This document shows, piece by piece, positions 1 through 8,007 of a DNA stretch of 64,000 nucleotides (its first letter is position 1; every line of letters begins with the position of its first letter). Where the stretch lies: assembly GCA_902826245.1 (NCBI GenBank), contig CADEEA010000002.1, positions 62,001 to 126,000 of the forward strand, written 5' to 3'. A program made the position numbers and the translations under genes. Under the pieces are notes generated by a model. The model was not told the origin of the DNA, made no database searches, and worked only from the letters and a program-made list of their open reading frames with translations. This DNA comes from an uncultured Alphaproteobacteria bacterium (GTDB lineage Bacteria > Pseudomonadota > Alphaproteobacteria > Caulobacterales > Aquidulcibacteraceae).

Positions 1-978
1 GCTGCGTGCGCGCGTGAACCGGAGGGCGCGTACGTCAACGTCTATTCCGCGCGCCATTACGATAGCGATAAGCGCCTCTACGAGGCGTTCGAACAATCAA
101 CCGGCATCGCCGTGCGCGTACTGCCGGCCAACGCCGAACAAATATTAGAGCGTCTGCGCGCGGAGGGCGACGCCACCGAAGCCGACCTCATCGTTGCGGC
201 CGATGCAGGCAATCTCTGGCGGCTTCAGGATGCGGGCTTGTTGCAGCCAGCGATGAGCGCGTCGCTGGAGGCCGCCGTGCCGGCGCGACTGCGTGAGCCG
301 CAGGGCCATTGGTGGGGTTTTTCCAAACGGGCGCGCGTGATCGCGTACAACAAGGGCGCGGTGCACGAACAGGAAGTCGCCTCTATGGACGATCTTACGC
401 GTCCGCGATTTCGTGGCAAACTCGCGGTGCGCTCCTCCTCGAACACGTACAATCTCTCGCTGCTTGCTTCGCGCATCGAGCGTCTCGGCGCGGAAAACGC
501 GCGCCGATGGGCGGCCGGCGTGCGCGCCAATTTCGCCCGCGACCCGCAGGGCGCCGACACCGACCAGATCAAGGCCGTGGCCGCGGGCGAAGCGCACGCG
601 GCCATCGTCAATCATTACTACCTGCTGCGCATGGCGCAATCGGAGGACCCCGCCGAGCGCGCGGCGGCCGAAAAGGTCGCGCTGAAATTTCCAGACCAGG
701 CGGGCGCTGGGACCCACATCAACATCTCCGGCGCGGGAATCGCAACCCATGCGAGACGCCGCGAGGCTGCGCTGCAATTGCTGGAATATCTGGTGAGCGA
801 CGAGGCGCAGACCTTGCTCGCGCCGCTCAATTCCGAATTCCCGATCCGGACCTCCATTCAGCCCGCGCCAGCGCTTGCGGCCTTGGGGCTGTTCAAGGAG
901 GAGGAGATTTCGCTCGACGCGCTGGGGCGTCGGCAAGCGGAAGCAGCCGCGATTTTCGAACGAGTTGGTTGGCGTTGA
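1..978 (+). CDS. Ferric iron ABC transporter substrate-binding protein (5' partial)
   Basis: This is the periplasmic binding component of a Fe3+ importer of the FbpA/FutA/AfuA type. The reading frame is open from base 1 and reads A-A-C-A-R-E-P, then VNVYSARHYDSDKRLYEAF, the characteristic start of mature ferric-binding proteins. The cysteine at the third visible codon could be a lipoprotein cleavage site, but the signal peptide lies outside the window. The rest covers both lobes of a type 2 binding protein, including DLIVAADAGNLWRLQDAGLL and a C-terminal region typical of the family. The stop overlaps the TTG start of the permease gene, so the three genes form one operon. The Fe3+ specificity is inferred from family resemblance. 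Confidence 0.9.
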   Translation, partial: AACAREPEGAYVNVYSARHYDSDKRLYEAFEQSTGIAVRVLPANAEQILERLRAEGDATEADLIVAADAGNLWRLQDAGLLQPAMSASLEAAVPARLREPQGHWWGFSKRARVIAYNKGAVHEQEVASMDDLTRPRFRGKLAVRSSSNTYNLSLLASRIERLGAENARRWAAGVRANFARDPQGADTDQIKAVAAGEAHAAIVNHYYLLRMAQSEDPAERAAAEKVALKFPDQAGAGTHINISGAGIATHARRREAALQLLEYLVSDEAQTLLAPLNSEFPIRTSIQPAPALAALGLFKEEEISLDALGRRQAEAAAIFERVGWR

Positions 979-2531
979 GACCTGACCTCGCCTTGACCGA
1001 AAGCGGACGCCAAGCACACGCGCCGCTGGCGCCATTCGCGCTTCTCGCGGCCGCACTCTGCGCGGCGCCAGCGTTGGCGGTCGTGTTGTTCTCGCTGGGG
1101 CAGAGCGAAGAAGCATTTGCCGCCGGCGCATTATTGCGGGATGGCGCATTGGGCACGCTGGCGCTGGTTGTGGTCGGCGGCGGCGGCGCGCTCCTGCTCG
1201 GCGCGATAGCGGCCTGGCTTGTGTCGTTCTGTTCGTTCCCCGGCCGCGCTGCGTTCGAATGGCTCTTGGTGTTGCCTTTGGCGGCGCCCTCCTACGTGCT
1301 CGCCTATTCCTACGCCAGCCTCACCTGGGCGGGAGGACCGCTTCCAGTTCCGATCGAGGGATTCTGGGGCGCGGCGTTCGTTTATGCAATTGGCCTCTAT
1401 CCTTACGTGTTTCTCGCCATGCGCGCAGGGTTTGCCGCAAGGCATACGAGCGCGTTCGAGGCGGCGCGGTCGCTTGGCGTGAGTACGAGCCAATTGTTCT
1501 GGCGCGTGGGGCTGCCGCTCGCGCGCCCAGCCCTCGTCGCCGGCGGCGCGTTAGCGGCGATGGAGATAGCCGCCGACTATGGCGCTGCGCACCATTTTGG
1601 GCTCACGACTCTATCCACCGCTATTTTTCGCGCCTGGTATTCGCACGGCGCCCCCGTCTCAGCGCTGCGGATCGCAGCTGTGCTTCTGTTGCTCGCCCTC
1701 GCGTTTCTGCTGGCGGAACGCCGTGCGCGAGGGCGAGCGCGATTTGACGCCGCGCGTTGGCGGACACTGTCGCTCCTAGAACTCTCGCCCAGCGCGCGCG
1801 CGGCTGCGTTTGGGTTTTGCGCATTGCTGCTCCTGCTTGGCGCCGTACTGCCATTGGCGTGGCTCGCGCGCTTGGCTCTTCTCCACACCAATGTCGAAAA
1901 TCTCGCCGCTCCGCTGTTGAACACCATTCTGCTCGCCGGCGTCGGCGCGCTTGCGACGCTCTCCATTTCGCTGCTCATCGCGGCGGCCGCGCGCCGCGAC
2001 AACCGGGCGCGGTTTGCGCTGTTCGTCGCCGGCGTGGGTTACGCAGCACCGGGCGCTGTGATCGCGTTCGGCGCACTGATGGTGTTTGGCGCCGCGCGGA
2101 ATGCGGGATTGGTGGGCGGGCTGGGCGCGGGTTTGGCTCTGATGGCGCTCCTGTGGACCTACGTCGCGCGTTTCACCGCCGCGGGCGTGCAGCCGATCGA
2201 GGCTGGCCTTGCGCAGGCGCCTGCGAACCTCGACGCTGCTGCGGCCACGCTCGGCGCCAATCCATGGCGGCGTCTCGCCGAAATCGACCTGCCGATCGCC
2301 ACGCCAAGCCTAGCCGCGGCCGCGCTTATTCTATTTGTTGAGATCGTCAAGGAATTGCCGGCGACGTTAATTCTGCGCCCGCTCAATTTCGATACGCTCG
2401 CGGTCAAGGCGCACGCCTACGCATCCGACGAGCGCCTGTTGGAGGCTGCCGCACCCGCCCTGCTGATCTTCGCGGCCGGGCTGGCGCCGTTGCTGATCTT
2501 GTCGCGCGGCATTTCCAGAGCGGTGCGATGA
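975..2531 (+). CDS. Ferric iron ABC transporter permease (fused, two-domain)
   Basis: This is the inner-membrane permease of the Fe3+ importer, of the FbpB/SfuB type in which two permease domains are joined in one chain (about 518 aa). Many hydrophobic segments are visible. Each half carries an EAA-type loop that contacts the ATPase: EAARSLGVSTSQLFWRVGLP near residue 162 and DAAAATLGANPWRRLAEIDL near residue 420. I start it at TTG 975, which overlaps the stop of the binding protein in a TTGA arrangement. The frame is open further upstream, but that part lies inside the preceding gene. The stop overlaps the ATPase start as ATGA. Confidence 0.9.
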   Translation: MRPDLALTESGRQAHAPLAPFALLAAALCAAPALAVVLFSLGQSEEAFAAGALLRDGALGTLALVVVGGGGALLLGAIAAWLVSFCSFPGRAAFEWLLVLPLAAPSYVLAYSYASLTWAGGPLPVPIEGFWGAAFVYAIGLYPYVFLAMRAGFAARHTSAFEAARSLGVSTSQLFWRVGLPLARPALVAGGALAAMEIAADYGAAHHFGLTTLSTAIFRAWYSHGAPVSALRIAAVLLLLALAFLLAERRARGRARFDAARWRTLSLLELSPSARAAAFGFCALLLLLGAVLPLAWLARLALLHTNVENLAAPLLNTILLAGVGALATLSISLLIAAAARRDNRARFALFVAGVGYAAPGAVIAFGALMVFGAARNAGLVGGLGAGLALMALLWTYVARFTAAGVQPIEAGLAQAPANLDAAAATLGANPWRRLAEIDLPIATPSLAAAALILFVEIVKELPATLILRPLNFDTLAVKAHAYASDERLLEAAAPALLIFAAGLAPLLILSRGISRAVR

Positions 2532-3541
2532 GCGTGCTCGAGCTTTCTCAAGTCAGCCGCTTCTATGACGGCGCCGCCGCACTCGATTCCGTTTCGCTGC
2601 GCGCGCAAGATGCAGGCGTGCTCGCGCTGTTGGGTCCCTCAGGGTCGGGCAAGTCGACGCTGCTGCGCTTGATTGCAGGATTGGAGCCGCTCGATGCAGG
2701 GGAGATCCGGCTTGGCGGCGAAATTGTCTCCTCTGCCACGCGTCTGCTTGCCCCGGAACAGCGCCGCATAGGCATGGTGTTTCAAGATCACGCCTTGTTT
2801 CCGCACATGAGCGCGGGAGGCAATGTCGCCTTCGGTCTCAACCGCCTCGGGCGCGCGGCGCGGGATGCCGCGGCGCGCGCATGGCTGGACCGGGTCGGTC
2901 TCAGCGCTCGCATCGACGCCTACCCGCACGAACTCTCCGGAGGCGAAGCCCAGCGCGTCGCCTTGGCGCGCACGCTCGCAACACAGCCGCGCATCGTGCT
3001 GCTCGACGAACCGTTTTCGGGATTGGACCAGGTACTGCGCGCTGAATTGCGCGAGTTCACGCTGACGACATTGGCCGAGACCGGAACCAAAGCGGTGTTT
3101 GTCACCCACGATTCGAGCGAAGCGCTGACCGTCGCTGACCTGCTCGCGATCCTCAAAAATGGGCGCCTCCTGCAAGCAGCAGTGCCGCGCGAGGCTTATG
3201 ATCGCCCCGCTTCCGCCGCCGCGGCCGCAGCACTTGGGCCCGTGAACACGTTCGCCGGCCGCATCGAAGGCGGCGCTTTGGCGACGCCATTTGGCGCAAT
3301 TTCCGCGCCGGGCCTTGCCGAAGGCGCAAGTGCAAGCGCCGTCGTGCGCGCGGAGGCCATCACGCTGCGGCCCGGCGAGCTGGCCAAGCTGCGCAGCCTA
3401 CGCCCGCACGGGCCGCACGATCTTGCGATCATCGAAGCAGCTGGGACGGTGTGGCAGGCCTTAATTCCCCCGCGCAGCGCGCTGGGAGATCGTGTCGACG
3501 TGACGCTTCAGGCTTCGGGTGCGTTCGTGTTTTCAGACTGA
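2528..3541 (+). CDS. Ferric iron ABC transporter ATP-binding protein
   Basis: This cytoplasmic ATPase powers the Fe3+ importer encoded just upstream (FbpC/AfuC type, 337 aa). The Walker A motif GPSGSGKST is at residues 36-44. A Q-loop (FQDHALFPH) follows, with the signature LSGGEAQRVALAR near residue 136, Walker B IVLLDEPFSGLD near residue 156 and the switch histidine in FVTHDSSEA near residue 192. The C-terminal 110 residues form the regulatory domain seen in this class. It starts at an ATGA overlap with the permease. Its last 34 bp overlap the 3' end of the opposite-strand methyltransferase-like gene. Confidence 0.93.
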   Translation: MSVLELSQVSRFYDGAAALDSVSLRAQDAGVLALLGPSGSGKSTLLRLIAGLEPLDAGEIRLGGEIVSSATRLLAPEQRRIGMVFQDHALFPHMSAGGNVAFGLNRLGRAARDAAARAWLDRVGLSARIDAYPHELSGGEAQRVALARTLATQPRIVLLDEPFSGLDQVLRAELREFTLTTLAETGTKAVFVTHDSSEALTVADLLAILKNGRLLQAAVPREAYDRPASAAAAAALGPVNTFAGRIEGGALATPFGAISAPGLAEGASASAVVRAEAITLRPGELAKLRSLRPHGPHDLAIIEAAGTVWQALIPPRSALGDRVDVTLQASGAFVFSD

Positions 3542-4479
3542 TCGACAGTCTTGCGCACGCGGAAACGGCGCCGTTCCAGCCGGCGCTGTCCGAGCAATTT
3601 CAATCTCGCGCGCCAGGCCTCCGCCTCCCACGCCAATTCGCGCGCAGCGTGGACGTCAAGCTCAGCGCCGCTCAAACGGCCTGACAATTCCTTGAATCCG
3701 CGCCGGGCGTAATTCATGATTTCGCCTGTGAGGTCTTCGTCATTCTCTAGCGTCAGTCCTGAATCGACGAAGAATTGCAGGATGTCGCCATGAGCGCGTA
3801 TTTGCGGCTCTGCGAACGAGGACGCGAATGCGGTCGCCAATTCCGGACAGCGCAGTCCAACATAGCTTTCGACCAGCGCCGCAGCGCCCGGCTTCAGCGT
3901 CTTTGCAATTTGTTGCGCCAGATGCGGGGGATAGCTGCAATAGGCGAAATCATCGGCGCTCATGAGGCCGTCATACGCGTTCGCCTTGAACACATGCGCT
4001 TCGAGGTCGATGCGCGACACGCTGACGCGCTCCTCCAGTTTGGCCTTGCGCACGCCGTAACTGAGCGCCTCGATGGATTCCTCGCGCCACTCGAACACGT
4101 CAATCCTGCCTGGGTGGACGCCGGCGATGGCTGCAATGGGTGCAAACCGTCCTGGCCCCAGCACTGCAAGCGCGCCATCCGCGGCCAACGCCAATTGAGT
4201 GATCGTTTGCGCTTCGGCCACGCTGTCGCCGGGGCGGACGCGATCCTCGCCCCAGAGTGCGGCCAACGCGGCCAAGCGCGGGGGCTGATCGAACGGCAAT
4301 TCGTCAAATAATTCATCGTCGGCGCCGGCGATCTGGTTTTCGTTGGCGGCGATCTTGGCTTCGATCTCGGCCAGCGCGGCCTCGGCGTCGAATGCCTCGC
4401 CTTCCCACCAGGCGCGCAGACGCGCACGCGTTAACGCGACGCGCTTTTTGTCAAACAAAGCGTTAAGCCGAACCGCCAT
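3508..4479 (-). CDS. Class I SAM-methyltransferase-like protein
   Basis: The 323-aa product looks like a diverged Rossmann-fold methyltransferase. A leading helical region contains AALAEIEAKIAANENQI, a possible short coiled coil. After it comes a motif I-like stretch ALAVLGPGRFAPIAAIAG, an acidic residue at the end of strand 2 (IDVFEWREES), and LKPGAAALVESYVGL, which resembles the strand 4/5 region. No substrate can be named. It is the last gene of a minus-strand group, 12 bp after a TonB-C-domain gene, and its 3' end overlaps the iron ATPase gene by 34 bp. The general fold is likely; catalytic activity is unproven because the glycine-rich loop is not canonical. Confidence 0.5.
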   Translation of the reverse strand: MAVRLNALFDKKRVALTRARLRAWWEGEAFDAEAALAEIEAKIAANENQIAGADDELFDELPFDQPPRLAALAALWGEDRVRPGDSVAEAQTITQLALAADGALAVLGPGRFAPIAAIAGVHPGRIDVFEWREESIEALSYGVRKAKLEERVSVSRIDLEAHVFKANAYDGLMSADDFAYCSYPPHLAQQIAKTLKPGAAALVESYVGLRCPELATAFASSFAEPQIRAHGDILQFFVDSGLTLENDEDLTGEIMNYARRGFKELSGRLSGAELDVHAARELAWEAEAWRARLKLLGQRRLERRRFRVRKTVDQSENTNAPEA

Positions 4480-4491
4480 GGCGCGGAGAGA

Positions 4492-5202
4492 TTAGCGGGG
4501 TTGCGTTAACGATTGGCCAACGGGGGGCGAAGGGGATGGGGGTGGCTCTGTTAGCCGAAATGGAATGCGCAATCGATAACGGCCACCGGCTGTGGGTTGC
4601 CCAAAAGCGGTTTGCGGCGCCATGCGAAAATGGCGCGAGATACGAACCGCCGCCTCACCGAAGCCCATGCCAACTGGGCGTTCCCCCATCACTTGACAAC
4701 TCAGGCGACCTTCTGCGTCGACAAGGCAGTCGAGGCTTATCGCTCCTTCCACCCCTTGCGCCCATGCCGCGCGCGGAAAGTAGCGTTCGTAGTCCGCGTC
4801 GGTCGGCCGCGCGAGCCAACGCGGATTGGCTATCATGTTTGTTGGCACCGGTGGCGGCAGCTCGTACACTGGCGCTGCTTCAATGAGTGGCCCTACATCG
4901 GAGTACGCAAGAAATTGTACGCGCACTTCCCGGACCGCCCCGTCGACCAGCGGGCCTGCCCGATCCGGCAGATCCCACTCTTCAACAGCGCGCCTAGCGT
5001 CTTCGAGTGTATCTGGTTGAGGTGACGTCGCGGACGTGCATTCGGTTAGGCGCCTTCCTGAAACGCGACAAATCAAGTTCGCCGCCGGCCGCGCCTGAGG
5101 TCCAACCAGCGTTACGGACAAAGGTTCCACCGCCGCTCCTGTCTGCGCCAGCGCAGGCATCGCGAGCGACCACAAGCAAACTGCCAACAATCCCCGGCGC
5201 AT
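4492..5202 (-). CDS. Secreted TonB C-terminal-domain protein (paralogue 1)
   Basis: The 236-aa protein has a signal peptide (MRRGLLAVCLWSLAMPALAQ) and a C-terminal domain with the TonB-C pattern GVEGAISLDCLVDAEGRL followed by GFGEAAVRISRHFRM and a final beta strand. It lacks the N-terminal membrane anchor and proline-rich spacer of a true TonB, so it probably does not transmit energy in the usual way. I chose ATG 5202 because a perfect AGGAGG lies 6 nt upstream. An earlier in-frame ATG at 5220 overlaps the preceding stop. It is a tandem paralogue of the next gene upstream (5220-5912), with matching domain order and conserved cysteine pairs. Confidence 0.65.
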   Translation of the reverse strand: MRRGLLAVCLWSLAMPALAQTGAAVEPLSVTLVGPQARPAANLICRVSGRRLTECTSATSPQPDTLEDARRAVEEWDLPDRAGPLVDGAVREVRVQFLAYSDVGPLIEAAPVYELPPPVPTNMIANPRWLARPTDADYERYFPRAAWAQGVEGAISLDCLVDAEGRLSCQVMGERPVGMGFGEAAVRISRHFRMAPQTAFGQPTAGGRYRLRIPFRLTEPPPSPSPPVGQSLTQPR

Positions 5203-5219
5203 GTGCCGCCTCCTGAACA

Positions 5220-5912
5220 TCAGTTCGCACTCATCCGAAACGGAATGCGAAAGAGATACCGGCCGCCTCCGACTGGATGACCATCGACAGCCGCAGGGTT
5301 CATGAGAAAACGGCGTGATATCTGCACCGCCGCTTCCCCAAAGCCCCAGCCCGCAGGCTCCTCCGAGGTAACATGGCAATCTAGGGCGCCTTCCGTGCTG
5401 ACGGCACAGTCCAGCGACACGTTGCCTTGAACGCCGGCCCCGCGCGCACCCGGCGGATAAAATGTCTCGAAGTCCGTCGCTGTCGGCCTTTGCACCCAAT
5501 TTGGGTTCCGTATCATTGGCACCGGCGATGGCGCGCCGAATTCAGAGAAGTCCGCCATCGGGTGTTGAAGGTTATCGAAGCGCACCAACACCCTAACCTC
5601 GCGCCCTTGCTCCAGCCCGCCGACTAATTCCTGTGAACTGAAGGTCACTGCTTGCGCGCCCGCAATCGCCTCGGCCATGAAGACAGGCGACACCTGCTGG
5701 GAGGCGGCGCAATCCTCCAATCGTTCTGCGCCGATGCGGCACACTAAGGAAACCGTTCGGTAGGATTCCTGCAACTCAAGCACATTCGCCGGCTCAGCTC
5801 GATGGACGATGATCTGACGTACGTCAGCGGGCAACGCCCGCGGTGGCTGCGCGAGCGAAGGCGGCGCGACCAGGACGATCAGCAATGTTATCAAAGCGAG
5901 CCGGTAGTTCAT
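5220..5912 (-). CDS. Secreted TonB C-terminal-domain protein (paralogue 2)
   Basis: This 230-aa protein begins with a signal peptide (MNYRLALITLLIVLVAPPSLA) and ends in a TonB-C-like domain: GVQGNVSLDCAVSTEGALDC, then GFGEAAVQISRRFLM and YLFRIPFRM. It shares the arrangement of the neighbouring paralogue at 4492-5202, including the stretch P-x-M-I-x-N-P-x-W before the domain. No transmembrane anchor is visible, so it should be periplasmic. The pair probably arose by tandem duplication followed by divergence. Function is unknown; a periplasmic binding or scaffold role is only a guess. Confidence 0.65.
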   Translation of the reverse strand: MNYRLALITLLIVLVAPPSLAQPPRALPADVRQIIVHRAEPANVLELQESYRTVSLVCRIGAERLEDCAASQQVSPVFMAEAIAGAQAVTFSSQELVGGLEQGREVRVLVRFDNLQHPMADFSEFGAPSPVPMIRNPNWVQRPTATDFETFYPPGARGAGVQGNVSLDCAVSTEGALDCHVTSEEPAGWGFGEAAVQISRRFLMNPAAVDGHPVGGGRYLFRIPFRMSAN

Positions 5913-5954
5913 AGCGGGATACTTCCTCGGTCCTTGTCGAAGAGATCGCTCATC

Positions 5955-6401
5955 TCATTTACCCGCCGGCGGTTCGGGCCAGAAATTCTCGTCCATGGCT
6001 TCAGCCATGGTGAAGGGGTTGGTATCGGGGAAGGCGGCGAATCCTAGGCCGGTTTCGCTCGCAGCCGCGCCAAGCGCTTCGGTATAGGCTTTGGCAAGAA
6101 GTTCGTCGCGCCTCGGCTTGAGACCGGGATTGTCGAGCAGGTGCTGGACGATCAGCCGTCGTTGGGTGGTGATTGTGGCCTCCCACGACCTGCTCCGTTG
6201 ATCCGCCTGGAAGCGCCATTTCAGCAAGTGCGCCAACAGCACCGCCATGCGGCTCGATAACTCCCGCGCTTCCGACTTGCCCACGCTTTCGATCTCCTCG
6301 GCCACGTTGTCCCAGTCGACTTCATTGGCCGAACGCCGACGTAGGGCGTCGGCCTGCTGCATGGCCCAGGAATAGGCATCCTTGTCGTAGAGGTCAGTCA
6401 T
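5955..6401 (-). CDS. DUF29 family protein
   Basis: The 148-aa product matches the DUF29 pattern: a start like DLYDKDAYSWAMQQADALR, then VDWDNVAEEIESVGKSEARE, LLAHLLKWRFQ, and a C-terminal FPDTNPFTMAEAMDENFWPE. DUF29 proteins are small, mostly helical and of unknown function, common in cyanobacteria and proteobacteria. I start at ATG 6401 because this gives the family's usual N-terminus; an in-frame extension upstream does not resemble the family. It lies 42 bp upstream of the TonB-C paralogues and may be the first gene of that minus-strand group. Confidence 0.75.
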   Translation of the reverse strand: MTDLYDKDAYSWAMQQADALRRRSANEVDWDNVAEEIESVGKSEARELSSRMAVLLAHLLKWRFQADQRSRSWEATITTQRRLIVQHLLDNPGLKPRRDELLAKAYTEALGAAASETGLGFAAFPDTNPFTMAEAMDENFWPEPPAGK

Positions 6402-6489
6402 AGCAGCGATCCTAGCACCAATGGGCGCAAATGTCTCCGCAGACGCCCTTGCCATCCCAGCCCCGATCCCCTAACAACCCGCCCTTCGC

Positions 6490-6568
6490 GATCCGCGGCC
6501 CCGGGAGCATCCGCTGCCTGGGGTCCATCGGCTGGGCGGGAACTTCCGCCCCCCGGCCGCCGCGGATC
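6490..6568 (+). promoter_or_regulatory. Candidate S6:S18 ribosomal-protein leader
   Basis: A perfect 10-bp inverted repeat, GATCCGCGGC at 6490-6499 and GCCGCGGATC at 6559-6568, encloses a GC-rich region with an inner GGGCGG/CCGCCC hairpin. It sits directly before the rpsF ribosome-binding site. Autoregulatory leaders bound by the S6:S18 pair are known upstream of rpsF in many bacteria, and the position fits. I cannot confirm the conserved CCG bulge by eye, so this is a candidate only. Confidence 0.35.
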
Positions 6569-6585
6569 AAACGGAAGAGGAAAAC

Positions 6586-6984
6586 ATGGCGTTCTACGAG
6601 CACGTGCTGATCGCGCGTCCTGAAATCTCGCCCCAGCAGGTCGATGCGCTGGTCGAGGACATCACCAAGACGGTCAAGGAACTCGGCGGCCAGGTCACCA
6701 AGAACGAATATTGGGGCTTGCGCAATCTGACCTATCGCATCCGCAAGAACCGCAAGGCCCACTATGCGCTCTTGAACCTCGATTGCCCGACCAATGCGGT
6801 GCAGGAGCTCGAGCGGCGGCTGCGCATCAACGAGGACGTGATGCGCTTCAAGACCATCCGCGTCGAGGAACTCGATCCTGAGCCCTCGCCGATCCTGGCC
6901 CGCCGCGATCGCGAGGAGCGCCGCCGCGCCCGCCGCGAAGGACGCGACGAGGACGGCAATGAAATCATGGGCGAGGAGGAATAA
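6586..6984 (+). CDS. rpsF: 30S ribosomal protein S6
   Basis: S6 is a small-subunit protein that binds 16S rRNA together with S18. The 132-aa product shows the family start [20 protein letters not shown], the central [20 protein letters not shown] and the nucleic-acid-contacting [11 protein letters not shown]. The C-terminal tail is long and strongly charged ([19 protein letters not shown]), as often seen in alphaproteobacteria. The ATG follows a good ribosome-binding site (AGAGG). The stop is 2 bp before rpsR, so S6 and S18 are made together. Confidence 0.97.
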   Translation: MAFYEHVLIARPEISPQQVDALVEDITKTVKELGGQVTKNEYWGLRNLTYRIRKNRKAHYALLNLDCPTNAVQELERRLRINEDVMRFKTIRVEELDPEPSPILARRDREERRRARREGRDEDGNEIMGEEE

Positions 6985-6986
6985 TC

Positions 6987-7256
6987 ATGTCCGGCAAAGG
7001 CGCCCCCAAATTCAACATCGCCAACATCCCTGCGCGTCGGCCATTTTCGCGCCGCCGCAAGGTGTGTCCATTTTCGGGCGATGCAGCTCCGAAGATCGAC
7101 TACAAGGACGTGAAGACCTTGCAGCGCTACATCTCCGAGAAGGGTAAGATTGTACCCGCGCGCATCACAGCGGTTTCCGCCAAGAAGCAACGCGAGCTCG
7201 CCAAGGCGATCAAGCTCGCGCGCGAATTGGCGCTGCTTCCGTTTGCGGTTCAGTGA
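6987..7256 (+). CDS. rpsR: 30S ribosomal protein S18
   Basis: S18 partners S6 on the platform of the small ribosomal subunit. The 89-aa product contains the core [24 protein letters not shown], then [32 protein letters not shown], a typical S18 sequence. The N-terminus is slightly longer than in E. coli, which is normal for alphaproteobacteria. The gene lies between rpsF (2 bp gap) and rplI (12 bp gap) in the conserved operon. Confidence 0.97.
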   Translation: MSGKGAPKFNIANIPARRPFSRRRKVCPFSGDAAPKIDYKDVKTLQRYISEKGKIVPARITAVSAKKQRELAKAIKLARELALLPFAVQ

Positions 7257-7268
7257 GGGGGATGGAAC

Positions 7269-7844
7269 ATGCAAGTCATCCTGCTTGAACGGGTAGAAAA
7301 TCTCGGCGCCATTGGCGACGAAGTGAAGGTGCGCGACGGGTTCGCGCGCAACTTCTTGCTGCCGCAAAAGAAAGCGCTGCGCGCCAACGAAGCGAACAAG
7401 AAATTGTTCGAGGCCCGCCGCGCCGAAATCGAGGCGCAAAACGCCGCCGCCCGCGCCGCCGCCGAAAAGGCGTCCGGCAAGATCGACGGCTCCTCTTATG
7501 TGCTCATTCGCCAAGCCGGCGAAGCGGGTCAGCTCTATGGCTCCGTGTCCCCGCGCGACATCGCCGATGAGATCAACAAGAAGGGCGCCAAGGTCGACAA
7601 AGCCAACATCGTGCTCGACAAGCCGATCAAGACGATCGGCTTGTACGACGTCCGCGTGCGCCTGCATGCGGAAGTCTATGCCGGGATCAAGGTCAATGTC
7701 GCGCGCTCGACCGACGAGGCCGAGCGCCAGGCGAAGGGCGAAAACGTCATCGCCTCGGCAGCGCAGGCCGACAAGGAAGAAAGCGCCGCGCAAGCCAAGG
7801 AAATTGCGGCGAGCGCCTTTGTGGACAAGTCGCCGCGCGAATAG
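7269..7844 (+). CDS. rplI: 50S ribosomal protein L9
   Basis: L9 is an elongated large-subunit protein with two RNA-binding domains joined by a helix. The 191-aa product starts with MQVILLERVENLGAIGDEVKVRDGFARNFL, the highly conserved N domain. The connecting helix (RRAEIEAQNAAARAAAEKA) and a C domain containing GQLYGSVSPRDIAD follow. An extra charged tail of about 40 residues, common in alphaproteobacterial L9, ends the protein. A strong intrinsic terminator lies 21 bp after the stop and closes the operon. Confidence 0.97.
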   Translation: MQVILLERVENLGAIGDEVKVRDGFARNFLLPQKKALRANEANKKLFEARRAEIEAQNAAARAAAEKASGKIDGSSYVLIRQAGEAGQLYGSVSPRDIADEINKKGAKVDKANIVLDKPIKTIGLYDVRVRLHAEVYAGIKVNVARSTDEAERQAKGENVIASAAQADKEESAAQAKEIAASAFVDKSPRE

Positions 7845-7864
7845 AATCAAAGGCAGAACCACAC

Positions 7865-7899
7865 AAAGGCCCGCGAGTGGAGCGACTCGCGGGCCTTTT
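7865..7899 (+). terminator. Rho-independent terminator after rplI
   Basis: A perfect 14-bp stem (AAAGGCCCGCGAGT at 7865-7878 pairs with ACTCGCGGGCCTTT at 7885-7898) has a 6-nt loop and ends in a short T run. It lies 21 bp after the rplI stop and separates the ribosomal operon from dnaB. The A/T symmetry means it could also work on the minus strand. Confidence 0.9.
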
Positions 7900-8007
7900 G
7901 CGTTGCGCGTCCACAACAATAATCACGCCCCGACTCGGGATAAGCTCGCGCAAGCCGTAATCGCAGCGCTTGTTGCGCAACCGAATCGCTTAACCATCGC
8001 CCCGCTC

